From positions 1 through 64,000 of the forward strand of contig NZ_JAGIOR010000007.1 in NCBI RefSeq assembly GCF_017876795.1: a stretch of 64,000 nucleotides of DNA, written 5' to 3'. The stretch comes from Rhizobium leguminosarum. GTDB lineage: Bacteria > Pseudomonadota > Alphaproteobacteria > Rhizobiales > Rhizobiaceae. Positions 34,931 through 44,464 of the stretch are shown here, one piece after another. Position 1 is the first letter of the stretch; every line of letters starts with the position of its first letter. Made by a program: the position numbers and the translations under genes. The notes beneath the pieces were generated by a model. The model saw only the letters and a program-made list of their open reading frames with translations. It was not told the DNA's origin and searched no databases.

Positions 34931-37900
34931 ATGGCGCAGAACGACCCTTTCACCCTCGACATGTTCGGCTCGACAGTGCTTTCGTCGGGCCTCGGCATCA
35001 CGGCGTTTTCCGGAGGCTTCGATGATGATTCCGGTAACGACAACGATCCGGACCCGACGCCTTCGGCGCCCGCGCCGGCCAGGGCGGTCCCCGTTCCGGC
35101 TCGCAAGCAGCGCGAGCGCGCCAATTTCTACCTCGATGGCGATCGCGGCCTTGCGAAAGGCTGGAAGGAACGCGCCCGCTTTAACGTCGCCATGATCCTC
35201 ACCGCCAACGAAATCGAGCGGCACGGCAAGCCGGCGACGCGGGAGCAGCAGGAGAAGCTGATCCGCTTCACCGGCTTCGGGGCCTCGGAGCTTGCCAATG
35301 GCATGTTCCGGCGGCCCGGCGAAATCGCGTTCCGCGACGGCTGGGACATGCTCGGCGGATCGCTGGAAAGTGCTGTGTCGGAGACGGACTACGGCTCGTT
35401 GATGCGCTGCACGCAGTATGCGCATTTTACGCCCGAGTTCATCGTGAGCGCCATATGGTCCGGTCTCCAGCGTCTCGGCTGGCGCGGTGGCCGCGTGCTG
35501 GAACCGGGGATCGGAACCGGTCTGTTTCCGGCGCTGATGCCGGCGGGATTGAGCGACAAGTCCTATGTCACCGGCGTCGAACTCGATCCAGTGACCGCCC
35601 GGATCGTCCGGCTCCTGCAGCCGAAGGCGCGTATTATCAAAGGCGATTTCGCCCGCACCGATCTCGGGGTCATCTATGACCTTGCCGTCGGTAATCCGCC
35701 GTTCTCGGACCGAACGGTCAGATCGGATCACCATTTTCGATCGATGGGTCTGCGGCTGCATGACTACTTCATCGCACGATCCATCGATCTGCTGAAGCCG
35801 GGAGCGCTGGCCGCCTTCGTCACTAGCGCCGGGACAATGGACAAGGCCGATGGAACGGCGCGAGAGCATATCGCCAGGTCTGCCGACCTGATCGCGGCGA
35901 TCCGCCTGCCTGAAGGCAGTTTCCGCGCGGATGCGGGAACCGATGTCGTCGTCGACCTTCTTTTTTTCCGGAAGCGCAAGCCGGCTGAACCGACAAGCGA
36001 TCTCACTTGGCTCGACACCGAGGAGGTCCGCCCCGCTACCACGGACGAGGGACCGATCCGCGTTAATCGCTGGTTCGCCCGCCATCCGAATTTCGTGCTC
36101 GGCATGCATGCGCTGACATCCGGCCCTTTCGGCGAGACCTATACCTGCCGGGCTCGGGAGGGCGAGGGCCTGGAAACGGCACTTGCCGAAGCAATCGAGC
36201 GCCTTCCCGAAGGCATCTATGACGGCGAGCCGACCGAGATCGACATTGATCTTGAGGATGAGCTTGCCGAAATCGTCGATCTCCGACCGGACAACTCGAA
36301 GGTCCGCGAAGGCAGCTACTTCATCGACATCAGGCAGGGCCTCATGCAGATGGTCGACGGCGCCCCGGTCTCGATCAAGGTGCGCAAGGGCCGCAGTACC
36401 GACGGCGTGCCTGAGAAGCACGCCCGGATCATCGTGAAGCTGATCCCGATCCGCGACGCCGTGCAAGAGCTGCTGAAGGCCCAGGAACTCGACCGGCCGT
36501 GGAAGGATTTGCAGGTCCGGCTGCGTATCGCCTGGTCGAGTTTCGTCCGCGACTTCGGACCAATCAACCACACCACCGTCTCCATCAGCGAGGATGAGAG
36601 CGGGGAGGTGCGCGAAACCCATCGCCGTCCAAACCTCCAGCCCTTTCTGGACGACCCCGATTGCTGGCTGGTCGCCTCAATCGAGGACTACGATCTCGAA
36701 ACCGACACTGCAAAGCCTGGGCCGATCTTCAGCCAGCGTGTAATCTCGCCGCCGGCGCCACCCGTCGTCACTTGCGCCTCGGACGCGCTCGCGGTCGTGC
36801 TGAACGAAGCCGGCCACGTCGACCTCGATCATGTCGCCGAACTGCTGCACCGCGACGCTGATGCGGTGATCGATGACCTCGGTGACGCGATCTTCCGCGA
36901 TCCCGCCGACGGCTCCTGGCAGACGTCGGACGCCTATCTCTCCGGACCGGTGCGCACCAAGCTCGTGACCGCGCAAGCTGCCGCCGATCTCGATCCGGCA
37001 TTCGAACGCAATGTCCGCGCCCTTCAGGCTGTCCAGCCTGCTGATCTTCGCCCGTCCGACATCACCGCACGCCTCGGCGCGCCATGGATACCGGCTTCCG
37101 ACGTCGTCGCCTTCGTGAAGGAGACGATGGACGTCGGCATCCGCATCCATCACATGCCGGAGCTCGGCTCCTGGACCGTCGAAGCCCGTCAGCTTGCCTA
37201 TAGCGCCATCGGGACCTCGGAATGGGGCACCGAGCGCCGTCATGCCGGTGAGCTGCTCGCCGACGCACTGAACAGCCGTGTCCCGCAGATATTCGATGTG
37301 TTCAAGGATACGGGTGGTGAGCGCCGCGTCCTCAATGTCGTCGATACCGAGGCGGCCCGCGACAAGCTGCAGAAGATCAAGCAGGCGTCGTTCCAGAGCT
37401 GGATCTGGACCGACCCGGATCGCACCGACCGGCTGGCGCGCGTCTATAATGACAGGTTCAACAATATCGCCCCGCGTGCCTTCGACGGATCCCATCTGAA
37501 ATTGCCCCGCGCGAGTGGTGCCTTCCAGCTCTACGGCCACCAGAAGCGTGGCATCTGGAGGATCATCGCCTCCGGCGCCACCTATCTCGCCCATGCCGTC
37601 GGCGCCGGCAAGACGATGACGATGGCGGCCGCCATCATGGAGCAGCGCCGGCTCGGGCTCATCGCCAAGGCGATGCTGGTGGTTCCCGGCCATTGCCTGG
37701 CGCAGGCGGCGCGAGAGTTCCTGGCGCTCTATCCCTCCGCCAACATCCTCGTCGCCGACGAAACCAACTTCACCAAGGACAAGCGCGCGCGGTTCGTGAG
37801 CCGTGCCGCCACGGCGACGTGGGATGCGATCATCATCACCCACTCGGCTTTCAAGTTCATCGCCGTCCCTTCCGCGTTCGAGCAACAGATGATCCACGAC

Positions 37901-40021
37901 GAGTTGGACCTCTACGAAGAGTTGCTGACGAAGGTCGACAGCGAGGATCGTGTTTCGCGCAAACGCCTCGAACGCCTGAAGGAGGGTCTCGAAGAACGGC
38001 TGTTGGCGCTTTCCACCCGCAAGGACGACCTGTTGACCATCTCGGAAATCGGCATCGACCAGATCGTCGTCGACGAGGCGCAGGAGTTCCGCAAGCTCTC
38101 CTTTGCCACGAACATGAGCACGCTGAAGGGGATCGATCCCAACGGCTCACAGCGCGCTTGGGATCTCTATGTCAAGTCCCGGTTCATCGAGACCAAAAAA
38201 CCCGGCCGTGCGCTCGTTCTGGCGTCGGGCACACCGATCACCAACACACTCGGAGAGATGTTCTCGATCCAGCGGTTGCTCGGTCACGAAGCGCTGGCCG
38301 AACGCGGCCTGCATGAGTTCGATGCCTGGGCATCGACCTTCGGCGACACGACGACCGAGCTCGAATTGCAGCCATCGGGCAAATACAAGCCGGTCAGCCG
38401 GTTTGCGTCCTTCGTAAACGTCCCTGAACTGATTTCGATGTTCCGCAGCTTCGCCGATGTCGTCATGCCGGCCGACCTGCATCAATACGTCAAGGTGCCG
38501 GCGATCTCAACAGGCCGACGCCAGATCCTCACGGCCGAGCCGACGCCGGCATTCAAGGCCTATCAGCAGGTCCTCGATGCCCGCATCAAGGCGATCGAGA
38601 TGCGCGACGGCCCAGCCCAGCCCGGCGACGACATCCTGCTCTCCGTCATCACTGACGGCCGGCACGCTGCAATCGACTTACGCCTGGTCGACGTCGAGAG
38701 CGACAACGAGAGCGACAACAAGCTCAATCTCCTCATTCGCAACGCCCACCGGATCTGGAAGGAGACATCGGAACACTCCTATGTCAGGCCCGACGGCAAA
38801 GAATTCGAGCTTGGCGGCGCCGCACAGATGATCTTTTCCGATCTCGGCACGATCAGCGTCGAAAAGAGCAGGGGTTTTAGCGCCTATCGCTGGATTCGCG
38901 ACGAGCTTGTCCGCATGGGCGTGCCGCCGGCGGAGATCGCCTTCATGCAGGACTTCAAGCGCAGCGAGGCAAAGCAGAGGCTCTTTGGGGATGTTCGCTC
39001 CGGCAGAGTGCGCGTCCTGCTTGGTTCATCGGACACGATGGGCACTGGCGTCAACGCTCAATTGAGGCTGAAGGCGCTCCACCATCTCGACGTCCCGTGG
39101 CTGCCGTCGCAGATCGAACAGCGCGAGGGCCGGATCGTTCGCCAGGGCAACCAGCACGACGAGATCGACATCTACGCCTACGCGACCAAGGGCAGCCTTG
39201 ATGCGACCATGTGGCAGAACAACGAGCGCAAGGCCCGCTTCATTGCCGCCGCATTGTCCGGCGACACCTCGATCCGCAGGCTGGAAGATCTCGGCGAAGG
39301 ACAGGCCAACCAGTTCGCCATGGCCAAGGCGATTGCCTCGGGCGACGAGCGGCTGATGCAGAAAGCAGGGTTCGAGGCGGATATCGCCCGCCTCGAGCGC
39401 CTGCGCGCCGCCCATGACGACGATCAATATGCCGTTCGCCGGCAGGTCCGCGACGCCGAGCGCGACATTGAGGTCTCGACACGGCGGATCGACGAAATCG
39501 GCGAGGATATCGGCCGCCTCCTTCCGACCGCCGGCGATGCCTTCGCGATGACCGTCATGGCCGACGACTATCAGGAGCGCAAGGACGCAGGCCGTACCTT
39601 GATGAAGGAGATCCTGACCCTCGTCCAGCTGCAGCAGGAAGGGGACATTGTCATTGCCTCCATCGGTGGTTTCGATCTCGAATATACCGGCGAGCGCTTC
39701 GGCAAGGGTGGCTATCGCTACACCACGATGCTGATGCGCACCGGCGCTGACTATGAGATCGATCTTGCCGTCACGGTGACGCCGCTTGGCGCGATCTCAC
39801 GCCTCGAACATGCGCTGGACGGCTTCGAGGAGGAACGGGAACGCTATCGCCAACGTCTGGCCGACGCCCATCGCAGGGTCGCATCCTACCGGTCGCGCGA
39901 GGGAGCCGAGTTCGCGTTTGCGAGCGAGCTTACCGAGAAGCAGCGCCAACTCGCCGATGTCGAAATGGCGCTCGCCGCTGATATCGAGGGCATGGATGTC
40001 GCCAAAGTGATTGCCGCTTAG
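34931..40021 (+). CDS. Giant N6-adenine methylase / SNF2-type helicase (DarB-like)
   Basis: 1696 residues from ATG 34931 with AGGAGAT upstream. Acidic low-complexity segment near 35-50; methyltransferase domain with motif I VLEPGIGTGLFP (about 190) and motif IV NPPF (255-258), the amino-methyltransferase type; helicase Walker A HAVGAGKTMTMAA (GAGKT 891-895), DEAQ box (1048-1051), helicase motif VI QIEQREGRIVRQG (about 1394-1406); coiled-coil C-terminus. The methylase-helicase fusion recalls phage P1 DarB and related plasmid antirestriction proteins that protect entering DNA. ArdC lies downstream. Function is inferred. A broken duplicate of the 3' end lies at 28.3 kb. Confidence 0.88.
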   Translation: MAQNDPFTLDMFGSTVLSSGLGITAFSGGFDDDSGNDNDPDPTPSAPAPARAVPVPARKQRERANFYLDGDRGLAKGWKERARFNVAMILTANEIERHGKPATREQQEKLIRFTGFGASELANGMFRRPGEIAFRDGWDMLGGSLESAVSETDYGSLMRCTQYAHFTPEFIVSAIWSGLQRLGWRGGRVLEPGIGTGLFPALMPAGLSDKSYVTGVELDPVTARIVRLLQPKARIIKGDFARTDLGVIYDLAVGNPPFSDRTVRSDHHFRSMGLRLHDYFIARSIDLLKPGALAAFVTSAGTMDKADGTAREHIARSADLIAAIRLPEGSFRADAGTDVVVDLLFFRKRKPAEPTSDLTWLDTEEVRPATTDEGPIRVNRWFARHPNFVLGMHALTSGPFGETYTCRAREGEGLETALAEAIERLPEGIYDGEPTEIDIDLEDELAEIVDLRPDNSKVREGSYFIDIRQGLMQMVDGAPVSIKVRKGRSTDGVPEKHARIIVKLIPIRDAVQELLKAQELDRPWKDLQVRLRIAWSSFVRDFGPINHTTVSISEDESGEVRETHRRPNLQPFLDDPDCWLVASIEDYDLETDTAKPGPIFSQRVISPPAPPVVTCASDALAVVLNEAGHVDLDHVAELLHRDADAVIDDLGDAIFRDPADGSWQTSDAYLSGPVRTKLVTAQAAADLDPAFERNVRALQAVQPADLRPSDITARLGAPWIPASDVVAFVKETMDVGIRIHHMPELGSWTVEARQLAYSAIGTSEWGTERRHAGELLADALNSRVPQIFDVFKDTGGERRVLNVVDTEAARDKLQKIKQASFQSWIWTDPDRTDRLARVYNDRFNNIAPRAFDGSHLKLPRASGAFQLYGHQKRGIWRIIASGATYLAHAVGAGKTMTMAAAIMEQRRLGLIAKAMLVVPGHCLAQAAREFLALYPSANILVADETNFTKDKRARFVSRAATATWDAIIITHSAFKFIAVPSAFEQQMIHDELDLYEELLTKVDSEDRVSRKRLERLKEGLEERLLALSTRKDDLLTISEIGIDQIVVDEAQEFRKLSFATNMSTLKGIDPNGSQRAWDLYVKSRFIETKKPGRALVLASGTPITNTLGEMFSIQRLLGHEALAERGLHEFDAWASTFGDTTTELELQPSGKYKPVSRFASFVNVPELISMFRSFADVVMPADLHQYVKVPAISTGRRQILTAEPTPAFKAYQQVLDARIKAIEMRDGPAQPGDDILLSVITDGRHAAIDLRLVDVESDNESDNKLNLLIRNAHRIWKETSEHSYVRPDGKEFELGGAAQMIFSDLGTISVEKSRGFSAYRWIRDELVRMGVPPAEIAFMQDFKRSEAKQRLFGDVRSGRVRVLLGSSDTMGTGVNAQLRLKALHHLDVPWLPSQIEQREGRIVRQGNQHDEIDIYAYATKGSLDATMWQNNERKARFIAAALSGDTSIRRLEDLGEGQANQFAMAKAIASGDERLMQKAGFEADIARLERLRAAHDDDQYAVRRQVRDAERDIEVSTRRIDEIGEDIGRLLPTAGDAFAMTVMADDYQERKDAGRTLMKEILTLVQLQQEGDIVIASIGGFDLEYTGERFGKGGYRYTTMLMRTGADYEIDLAVTVTPLGAISRLEHALDGFEEERERYRQRLADAHRRVASYRSREGAEFAFASELTEKQRQLADVEMALAADIEGMDVAKVIAA

Positions 40022-40455
40022 ACGGCGCTTTGGCGCAGGTCGTTGATCAGCTCGGGATGCCGATCGAGCAGGCGTATCAACTGGCTGGTCGGGCCGCTCG
40101 GTTCGACCAGTCCACGCTCATACTTGTCGAAGGCGTTTTCCCCAACCTTCAGCAAGCCGCCGGCCTCCCTCTGGGACAGCTTCAGCTTTTGACGCACCCT
40201 TTTGATGGTGGCTGGAGAGGGGATGCCTTCCGCTTCCTCCTTCAAGGCGCGCAAAGCCATGTCGGTGACGGCCATGTCGTCACCGACATGAACCCCTTCG
40301 TCCCCATGCTCCGGATAATAACCCGGAAGCTCGACAGTGATGCTCTTGCCCTTGTAGCTGACAACGAATGGTCGCATCCCGCGGCGTAGCGTCTCCCCCG
40401 TTTCCGGGGAAATCATCGTCTCGGGCAGGTCTTTGCTCAATACTGCCATGGTCAT
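40018..40455 (-). CDS. mqsA: MqsA-family antitoxin
   Basis: 145 residues; ends 4 bp inside the helicase-methylase stop on the opposite strand. N-terminal region with a motif ETMISPETGETLRRGMRPF lacks the zinc cysteines of E. coli MqsA; the HTH (IKRVRQKLKLSQREAGGLLK ... FDKYERGLVEPSGPTSQLIR) is typical. The start codon overlaps the mqsR stop (ATGA); a second ATG at 40449 is possible. Binds MqsR and probably represses the pair through the palindrome upstream of mqsR. Confidence 0.9.
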   Translation of the reverse strand: MTMAVLSKDLPETMISPETGETLRRGMRPFVVSYKGKSITVELPGYYPEHGDEGVHVGDDMAVTDMALRALKEEAEGIPSPATIKRVRQKLKLSQREAGGLLKVGENAFDKYERGLVEPSGPTSQLIRLLDRHPELINDLRQSAV

Positions 40456-40757
40456 TTCTCCTTGAACGACATCACCGTGAACTCGGTCACGACGTCCGCC
40501 TGGAACTTCACGTAAAGCACCATTCCCCTTGCGGGGACGTGATAGACGTCCTGCCAGACCCGATGATCGGCGAAGGTCGTCATCGACTTGTAGAACATTC
40601 GCCTATCGATCCCCTGGATCGTCTCGGTGACACCGTTCCTGTCGAAGCCCAGCGCCATCGCGTCTCGGAGAGCCGACGACGTCATCGCCAACGTCTCGAC
40701 CGATCCGAGCGCGGTCTTGATCGCCTCAAGATCGTAGGTCGGGCGTTTTTTCTCCAT
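40452..40757 (-). CDS. mqsR: MqsR-family mRNA interferase toxin
   Basis: 101 residues from ATG 40757 (MEKKRPTYDLEAIK). Conserved body GIDRRMFYKSMTTFADHRVW and QDVYHVPARGMVLYVKFQ, ending MSFKEK, closely follows E. coli MqsR, a ribosome-independent RNase cutting at GC(U/A). A GTG start at 40772 would fall inside the operator. GGAGG lies almost against the ATG, so translation may be inefficient. Toxin gene first, antitoxin second, as in E. coli. Confidence 0.9.
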   Translation of the reverse strand: MEKKRPTYDLEAIKTALGSVETLAMTSSALRDAMALGFDRNGVTETIQGIDRRMFYKSMTTFADHRVWQDVYHVPARGMVLYVKFQADVVTEFTVMSFKEK

Positions 40758-40766
40758 GCCTCCATA

Positions 40767-40785
40767 TGCCACCTTATTGGTGGCA
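40767..40785. promoter_or_regulatory. mqsRA operator palindrome
   Basis: TGCCACC-TTATT-GGTGGCA, perfect 7-bp arms around 5 bp, 9 bp upstream of the mqsR ATG. Position and symmetry fit a binding site for the MqsA dimer and overlap of the promoter. Confidence 0.7.
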
Positions 40786-41068
40786 AATCAAGATTGGGGA
40801 TCTCAATGAAAGGGAAAGAAGAGAAGAAAGCAAAATCCCGCTCGCAGACCGGTCGACCCGGCAGCGCTGATGCTCAACCGCGGCCCACCCCGCAATCCCG
40901 GCCCGTCGTCCTGCGCAGGGCTGTCAGCCCTGCTTGCCCAGCCGGGCAGGGATGCTCGGCCGCAGTTGTGCCGGGCCGTCCAATCCGCGGGCCTTGGGGG
41001 TGTCTTCGAGGAGAAGACGGAAAAGGACGGCCAAGAGGCCGCCTCCCACATCCCGAAAGGAGCATTCC

Positions 41069-42826
41069 ATGTATCTCATGAAAGTGGACCCGCGCGCGCT
41101 GGAGGAAAATCCCGACAGGTCGCGACACACGCCGGCGACCGCACAGGCGGACGCGATGATGCTGGCGACCATCAAGGCTGTCGGAATCGTGCAGCCGCCG
41201 GTCGTTGTTCCCCGAACCGATGGCGGCAACGGATTCATGATCGACCGTGGCCATCGACGCGTCCGGCTTGCGATCGTCGCCGAACTCGCCGAGATCGACA
41301 TTCTCGTCGACGAGCCTGCCAATGACAACGGCGCCATGCGCAGCGTCGTCGAAAACATCGCCCGCGAAACCCTGAACCCTGTCGATCAGTGGCGGGCGAT
41401 CGAACGGCTGGTCGCACTCGGCTGGACCGAGGAGGGCATCGGGATCGCGCTGTCGCTGCCGGTGCGCCGCATCAAGCAGCTTCGGCTTTGCGCCAACATC
41501 CTGCCGGCGATGCTCGACCAGTTTGCCAAGGGCGACATGCCGAACGAGCAGCAACTGCGCACCATCGCGGCAGCCCCGCTCGACGAGCAGAAGGAAGTCT
41601 GGAAGAAGCACAAGCCGTCCAAGGCCGATCCGCATGTTACCTGGTGGTCGGTCGCCCAGGCGCTGACCAGGAAGCGGATGTATGCCAAGGATGCGAGTTT
41701 CGGCGACGAGCTCGCGGCAGCCTATGGCATCCAGTGGATCGAGGACCTGTTTGCTCAGGGCGATCAGGATGGTCGCTACACGACAGATGTCGAAGCCTTC
41801 CTTGGCGCGCAGCAAGAGTGGATGACCAACAACCTGCCCAAACGCGGCGTGATCACCGAGGTCAGCAACTGGGGCGAGGTGAAGCTGCCGCCGAAGGCTG
41901 AGCGCGTTCACGGCAAGCCCGGCAAGACCGACCACACGGCCGTGTATCTCGATCGCGAGGGCCGCGTGCAGTCGGTGCACTACCGCATGCCCGAGCCGGC
42001 GAAGAAGGCGAAGGGCAAGGACGGCTCCGGCGACGCCGCCGGTTCTGACGAGCCAATTGTCGCCTCGAAGCCGCGGCCGGACGTTACCCGCAAGGGCATC
42101 GAGATGATCGGCGATTATCGCACCGATGCGCTTCATGATGCGCTCACCCGCGCACCGATCGAGGACGACACGTTGACCGCGCTGCTGGTGCTGGCGCTCG
42201 CCGGCCTCAACGTCTCCGTCCATTCGGGGGCGGGCGGTAACGTGTTCGGCATGAAGCGCTTCGCCCGCCACGCGGTGATGCTGTTCGACGAGGGGGGAAG
42301 GCTCGCCTTCGATCGCGAGACGCTGCAGTTTGCTGCCCGCGGCATGCTCACCGAGGTGCTGTCATGCCGGGAGAACAGCTCCAACAGCGGTATCGTTGCG
42401 CGGGTGGCAGGGGATGCGATCGGCGCCGATAGCTTCCTTCCGAACATGGGCACCGACGAGTTCCTGTCCTGCCTGTCGCGGCCGGCGCTAGAAGCCTCAT
42501 GCGCGGGGACTTCGGTGACGCCGCGCCAGAAGGTCAGGGAGACGCGCACCGCAATCGCCGAGCACTTCAAGGAGGAGCGGTTCGTCCATTCCTCCGCATT
42601 CTTCAGTCCCGATGCGGCCAAGCTCATGGATTGGCTGATCAGCAACACGGTTGCCAACGACGAGGAGGCCGAAGGCCCGTCGACTCCCTCGGATCAAGCC
42701 GGCGCGGTCGCTCCCGACGGGAAGGAGGCTGTGCTGGATCCGCAACAGGACGGCCCGGCTGACGAAGAGACGCGACCCGAACCCGGCGCTGACGACACCG
42801 ATCCCTACCGGGTCGCCGCCGAGTAA
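41069..42826 (+). CDS. Large ParB-N-domain protein (585 residues)
   Basis: ATG 41069 follows AAAGGAG. ParB/Srx nuclease-like N-domain: VGIVQPPVVVPRTDGGNGFM then IDRGHRRVRLAIV (GHRR box), ENIARETLNPVDQWRAIERL, and the HTH ALSLPVRRIKQLRLCANILP. The remaining 400 residues (about 190 to 585) are specific to this family and end in an acidic disordered tail. Much longer than partition ParB proteins (about 300) and far from repB, so segregation is unlikely its main role; such ParB-like proteins recur in plasmid mobilome islands. Function unknown. Confidence 0.82.
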   Translation: MYLMKVDPRALEENPDRSRHTPATAQADAMMLATIKAVGIVQPPVVVPRTDGGNGFMIDRGHRRVRLAIVAELAEIDILVDEPANDNGAMRSVVENIARETLNPVDQWRAIERLVALGWTEEGIGIALSLPVRRIKQLRLCANILPAMLDQFAKGDMPNEQQLRTIAAAPLDEQKEVWKKHKPSKADPHVTWWSVAQALTRKRMYAKDASFGDELAAAYGIQWIEDLFAQGDQDGRYTTDVEAFLGAQQEWMTNNLPKRGVITEVSNWGEVKLPPKAERVHGKPGKTDHTAVYLDREGRVQSVHYRMPEPAKKAKGKDGSGDAAGSDEPIVASKPRPDVTRKGIEMIGDYRTDALHDALTRAPIEDDTLTALLVLALAGLNVSVHSGAGGNVFGMKRFARHAVMLFDEGGRLAFDRETLQFAARGMLTEVLSCRENSSNSGIVARVAGDAIGADSFLPNMGTDEFLSCLSRPALEASCAGTSVTPRQKVRETRTAIAEHFKEERFVHSSAFFSPDAAKLMDWLISNTVANDEEAEGPSTPSDQAGAVAPDGKEAVLDPQQDGPADEETRPEPGADDTDPYRVAAE

Positions 42827-42854
42827 CCTCCCTGGCTCTGCAATCCGAGCAACG

Positions 42855-42890
42855 TCCGCCGCCGGCATCCGCCGGCGGCGGTTCCGTTTC
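42855..42890 (+). terminator. Hairpin after the ParB-like gene
   Basis: CCGCCGCCGGC-ATC-CGCCGGCGGCGG followed by TTCCGTTTCC. Stable stem, weak T-run; possible terminator or processing site before the next gene. Confidence 0.45.
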
Positions 42891-42927
42891 CATCATCTAC
42901 CATCCACCATCAAACAGGAGAGAGCGC

Positions 42928-43404
42928 ATGTTTGCGTTTCTGATTTACGAACTCGTTCCGATCGGCTCCATCGTCGCCTGGTCCGACGGCACCCCGCAAC
43001 CGCCGAAGCGACACAGGAAGAAGCTCTCGGCATGGAAGACTCGCAACAGCCGGGGACGGCTGATCCGCAAGCACGGCGAGAGGACCACCGGCAGCTCTGT
43101 CGCACAGCCAGACTTCACCCTTCACGAAGGTGACTTCGGCAGCAATGGCACGATCGTCATCCGCGTTCACCGGACCTTCGGCATCGATTCCGACCTGATC
43201 TTCAGGGTTCTCGAACGTCCGTCCCTCGGCTCCGTCCGGGTTTTCGACCGGGCCGGTGAATATGCCGAACTCGTCCACCTCGCCGAAAACCGCGAAGCGG
43301 CTGAAACCTGGATCAATCAGCACGGCTATCCGAACGCCGTCCTTCAAGACGTGACCGCCGATGGGGTCGCGGCAGTTGGTGTCGAGGGGAGGGCAGCAGA
43401 ATGA
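42928..43404 (+). CDS. Conserved plasmid protein of unknown function, 158 residues
   Basis: ATG with GGAGAG 8 nt upstream. A basic patch (PPKRHRKKLSAWKTRN) near the start, then a beta-rich middle (TIVIRVHRTFGIDSDLIFRV). Its stop overlaps the next ATG by 4 nt, so it is coupled to the DUF7007-like gene. No domain recognised. Confidence 0.7.
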   Translation: MFAFLIYELVPIGSIVAWSDGTPQPPKRHRKKLSAWKTRNSRGRLIRKHGERTTGSSVAQPDFTLHEGDFGSNGTIVIRVHRTFGIDSDLIFRVLERPSLGSVRVFDRAGEYAELVHLAENREAAETWINQHGYPNAVLQDVTADGVAAVGVEGRAAE

Positions 43405-44273
43405 GCGCCCTTGCCACCCAACCTCACGACCAACCCACCCCTGAAGATTTAGGGGTGGAGTTCGGGCAGAGCGCCGAGGGATTCGCCGTCGCGCGTATCG
43501 GCGACACCGTGCTTGCCATGCTCCCACGCAACGAAGGTGGCGGCCTCCTTGCCAGCGCGTGGCGCGTTTCAAAGCCGCTCGCCGAGTTGACGCGTTCAGA
43601 CTTCTATATCTACGAGTCGACGCTGGCCAACGAGGTGGCGTTCCGGGAACGCGTGTTTGAAACGGCCGAACACAAGCGCGAACTGCGCGGGCTCGACCGC
43701 CATGATGTTCGGGTTCATTGCAATACCCCATGGGGCGCATCGCAGGGCGCGACGATCTATGCCGAGGGAATCGTCTCCCATTCGACCGCGGATCACGGGG
43801 GAATTAAGCTCTCCACTGAGCGGAACCGTCTCGTGCATCCGATGCTTCGCCAAAATAGCGGCTGGTACGAGGAGGATGTCGAATGGGCAATCGTCGCGCT
43901 GACCTTCCCTCGGCTGTTCACGGCCTACGAACAAAAATGTGCCGACCGCACGATCCGCGAATCCATTCCGGACGCGTGGGAAGCGATCCACGGGCGGGTC
44001 CTCAACGCCGGCGAATCCATCGAGAAGGACCGCCGGGATTTCGAGAAACAGCACGTCGGCGACTGGATCGTGATTTCCGCGATCACCTCCGACCATGAGA
44101 AAGGCTTCGTCGAGGTCGTGGCCGTGCTCGGTGGCAATCGGCGTTCGGAAGGACGGCGCTTCCTTGTCGACAGCGAGGAATATGCAGGACGCGGCCGCTT
44201 CGGTTTTGTCCTCGATGAAACGCGCCACTGCCTATATGACGGTCCGTCGAGTTTCGTCGGCTGGAACCGGTAA
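43401..44273 (+). CDS. DUF7007-like protein
   Basis: 290 residues, start overlapping the previous stop (ATGA). Core NTPWGASQGATIYAEGIVSH, STADHGGIKLSTERNRLVHP, WYEEDVEWAIVALTFP matches a family I recall as DUF7007, found on plasmids and ICEs of alphaproteobacteria. Possible metal or nucleic-acid role; nothing proven. Followed closely by two small ORFs. Confidence 0.7.
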   Translation: MSALATQPHDQPTPEDLGVEFGQSAEGFAVARIGDTVLAMLPRNEGGGLLASAWRVSKPLAELTRSDFYIYESTLANEVAFRERVFETAEHKRELRGLDRHDVRVHCNTPWGASQGATIYAEGIVSHSTADHGGIKLSTERNRLVHPMLRQNSGWYEEDVEWAIVALTFPRLFTAYEQKCADRTIRESIPDAWEAIHGRVLNAGESIEKDRRDFEKQHVGDWIVISAITSDHEKGFVEVVAVLGGNRRSEGRRFLVDSEEYAGRGRFGFVLDETRHCLYDGPSSFVGWNR

Positions 44274-44314
44274 GAGGTGGCGATGCACTGGAAGATCATC
44301 GCGCTCGCCTTCGG

Positions 44315-44464
44315 ATGGCGCCTGCCCGCGACGACGAGGAGGGGTTCTACGTCGTCTGGCACCAGAATTCTCGCCGACATTTCACCGGTGAGAAGGCATG
44401 GAGAGAAGCAGTCGTCTTCTCAATCCGCTCTCCCTGCGCATTCAGAAGGGACCGGCGGCGATGA
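44315..44464 (+). CDS. 49-residue protein, possibly frameshifted at its start
   Basis: Reads MAPARDDEEGFYVVWHQNSR, RHFTGEKAWREAVVFSIRSP. The TGA overlaps the ATG of the next gene (ATGA). Upstream, ATG 44283 has a proper GAGGTGG site and reads MHWKIIALAFGWRLPA in another frame; a one-base change near 44315 would join the two into one 60-residue protein. So it is either a short gene or a lightly damaged one. Confidence 0.5.
   Translation: MAPARDDEEGFYVVWHQNSRRHFTGEKAWREAVVFSIRSPCAFRRDRRR

Noticed and set aside
34910..36622. 570-codon open frame on the minus strand
   Set aside because: Exact antisense of the helicase-methylase gene; protein has shadow composition, no ribosome site and no domain.
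36677..37897. 406-codon open frame on the minus strand
   Set aside because: Antisense shadow of the same large gene in GC-rich sequence.
40368..41081. 237-codon plus-strand frame upstream of the ParB-like gene
   Set aside because: Antisense to mqsR/mqsA and then leader sequence; Arg/Pro-rich composition.
40874..42271. 465-codon open frame on the minus strand
   Set aside because: Antisense of the ParB-like gene; low-quality composition, no start signal.
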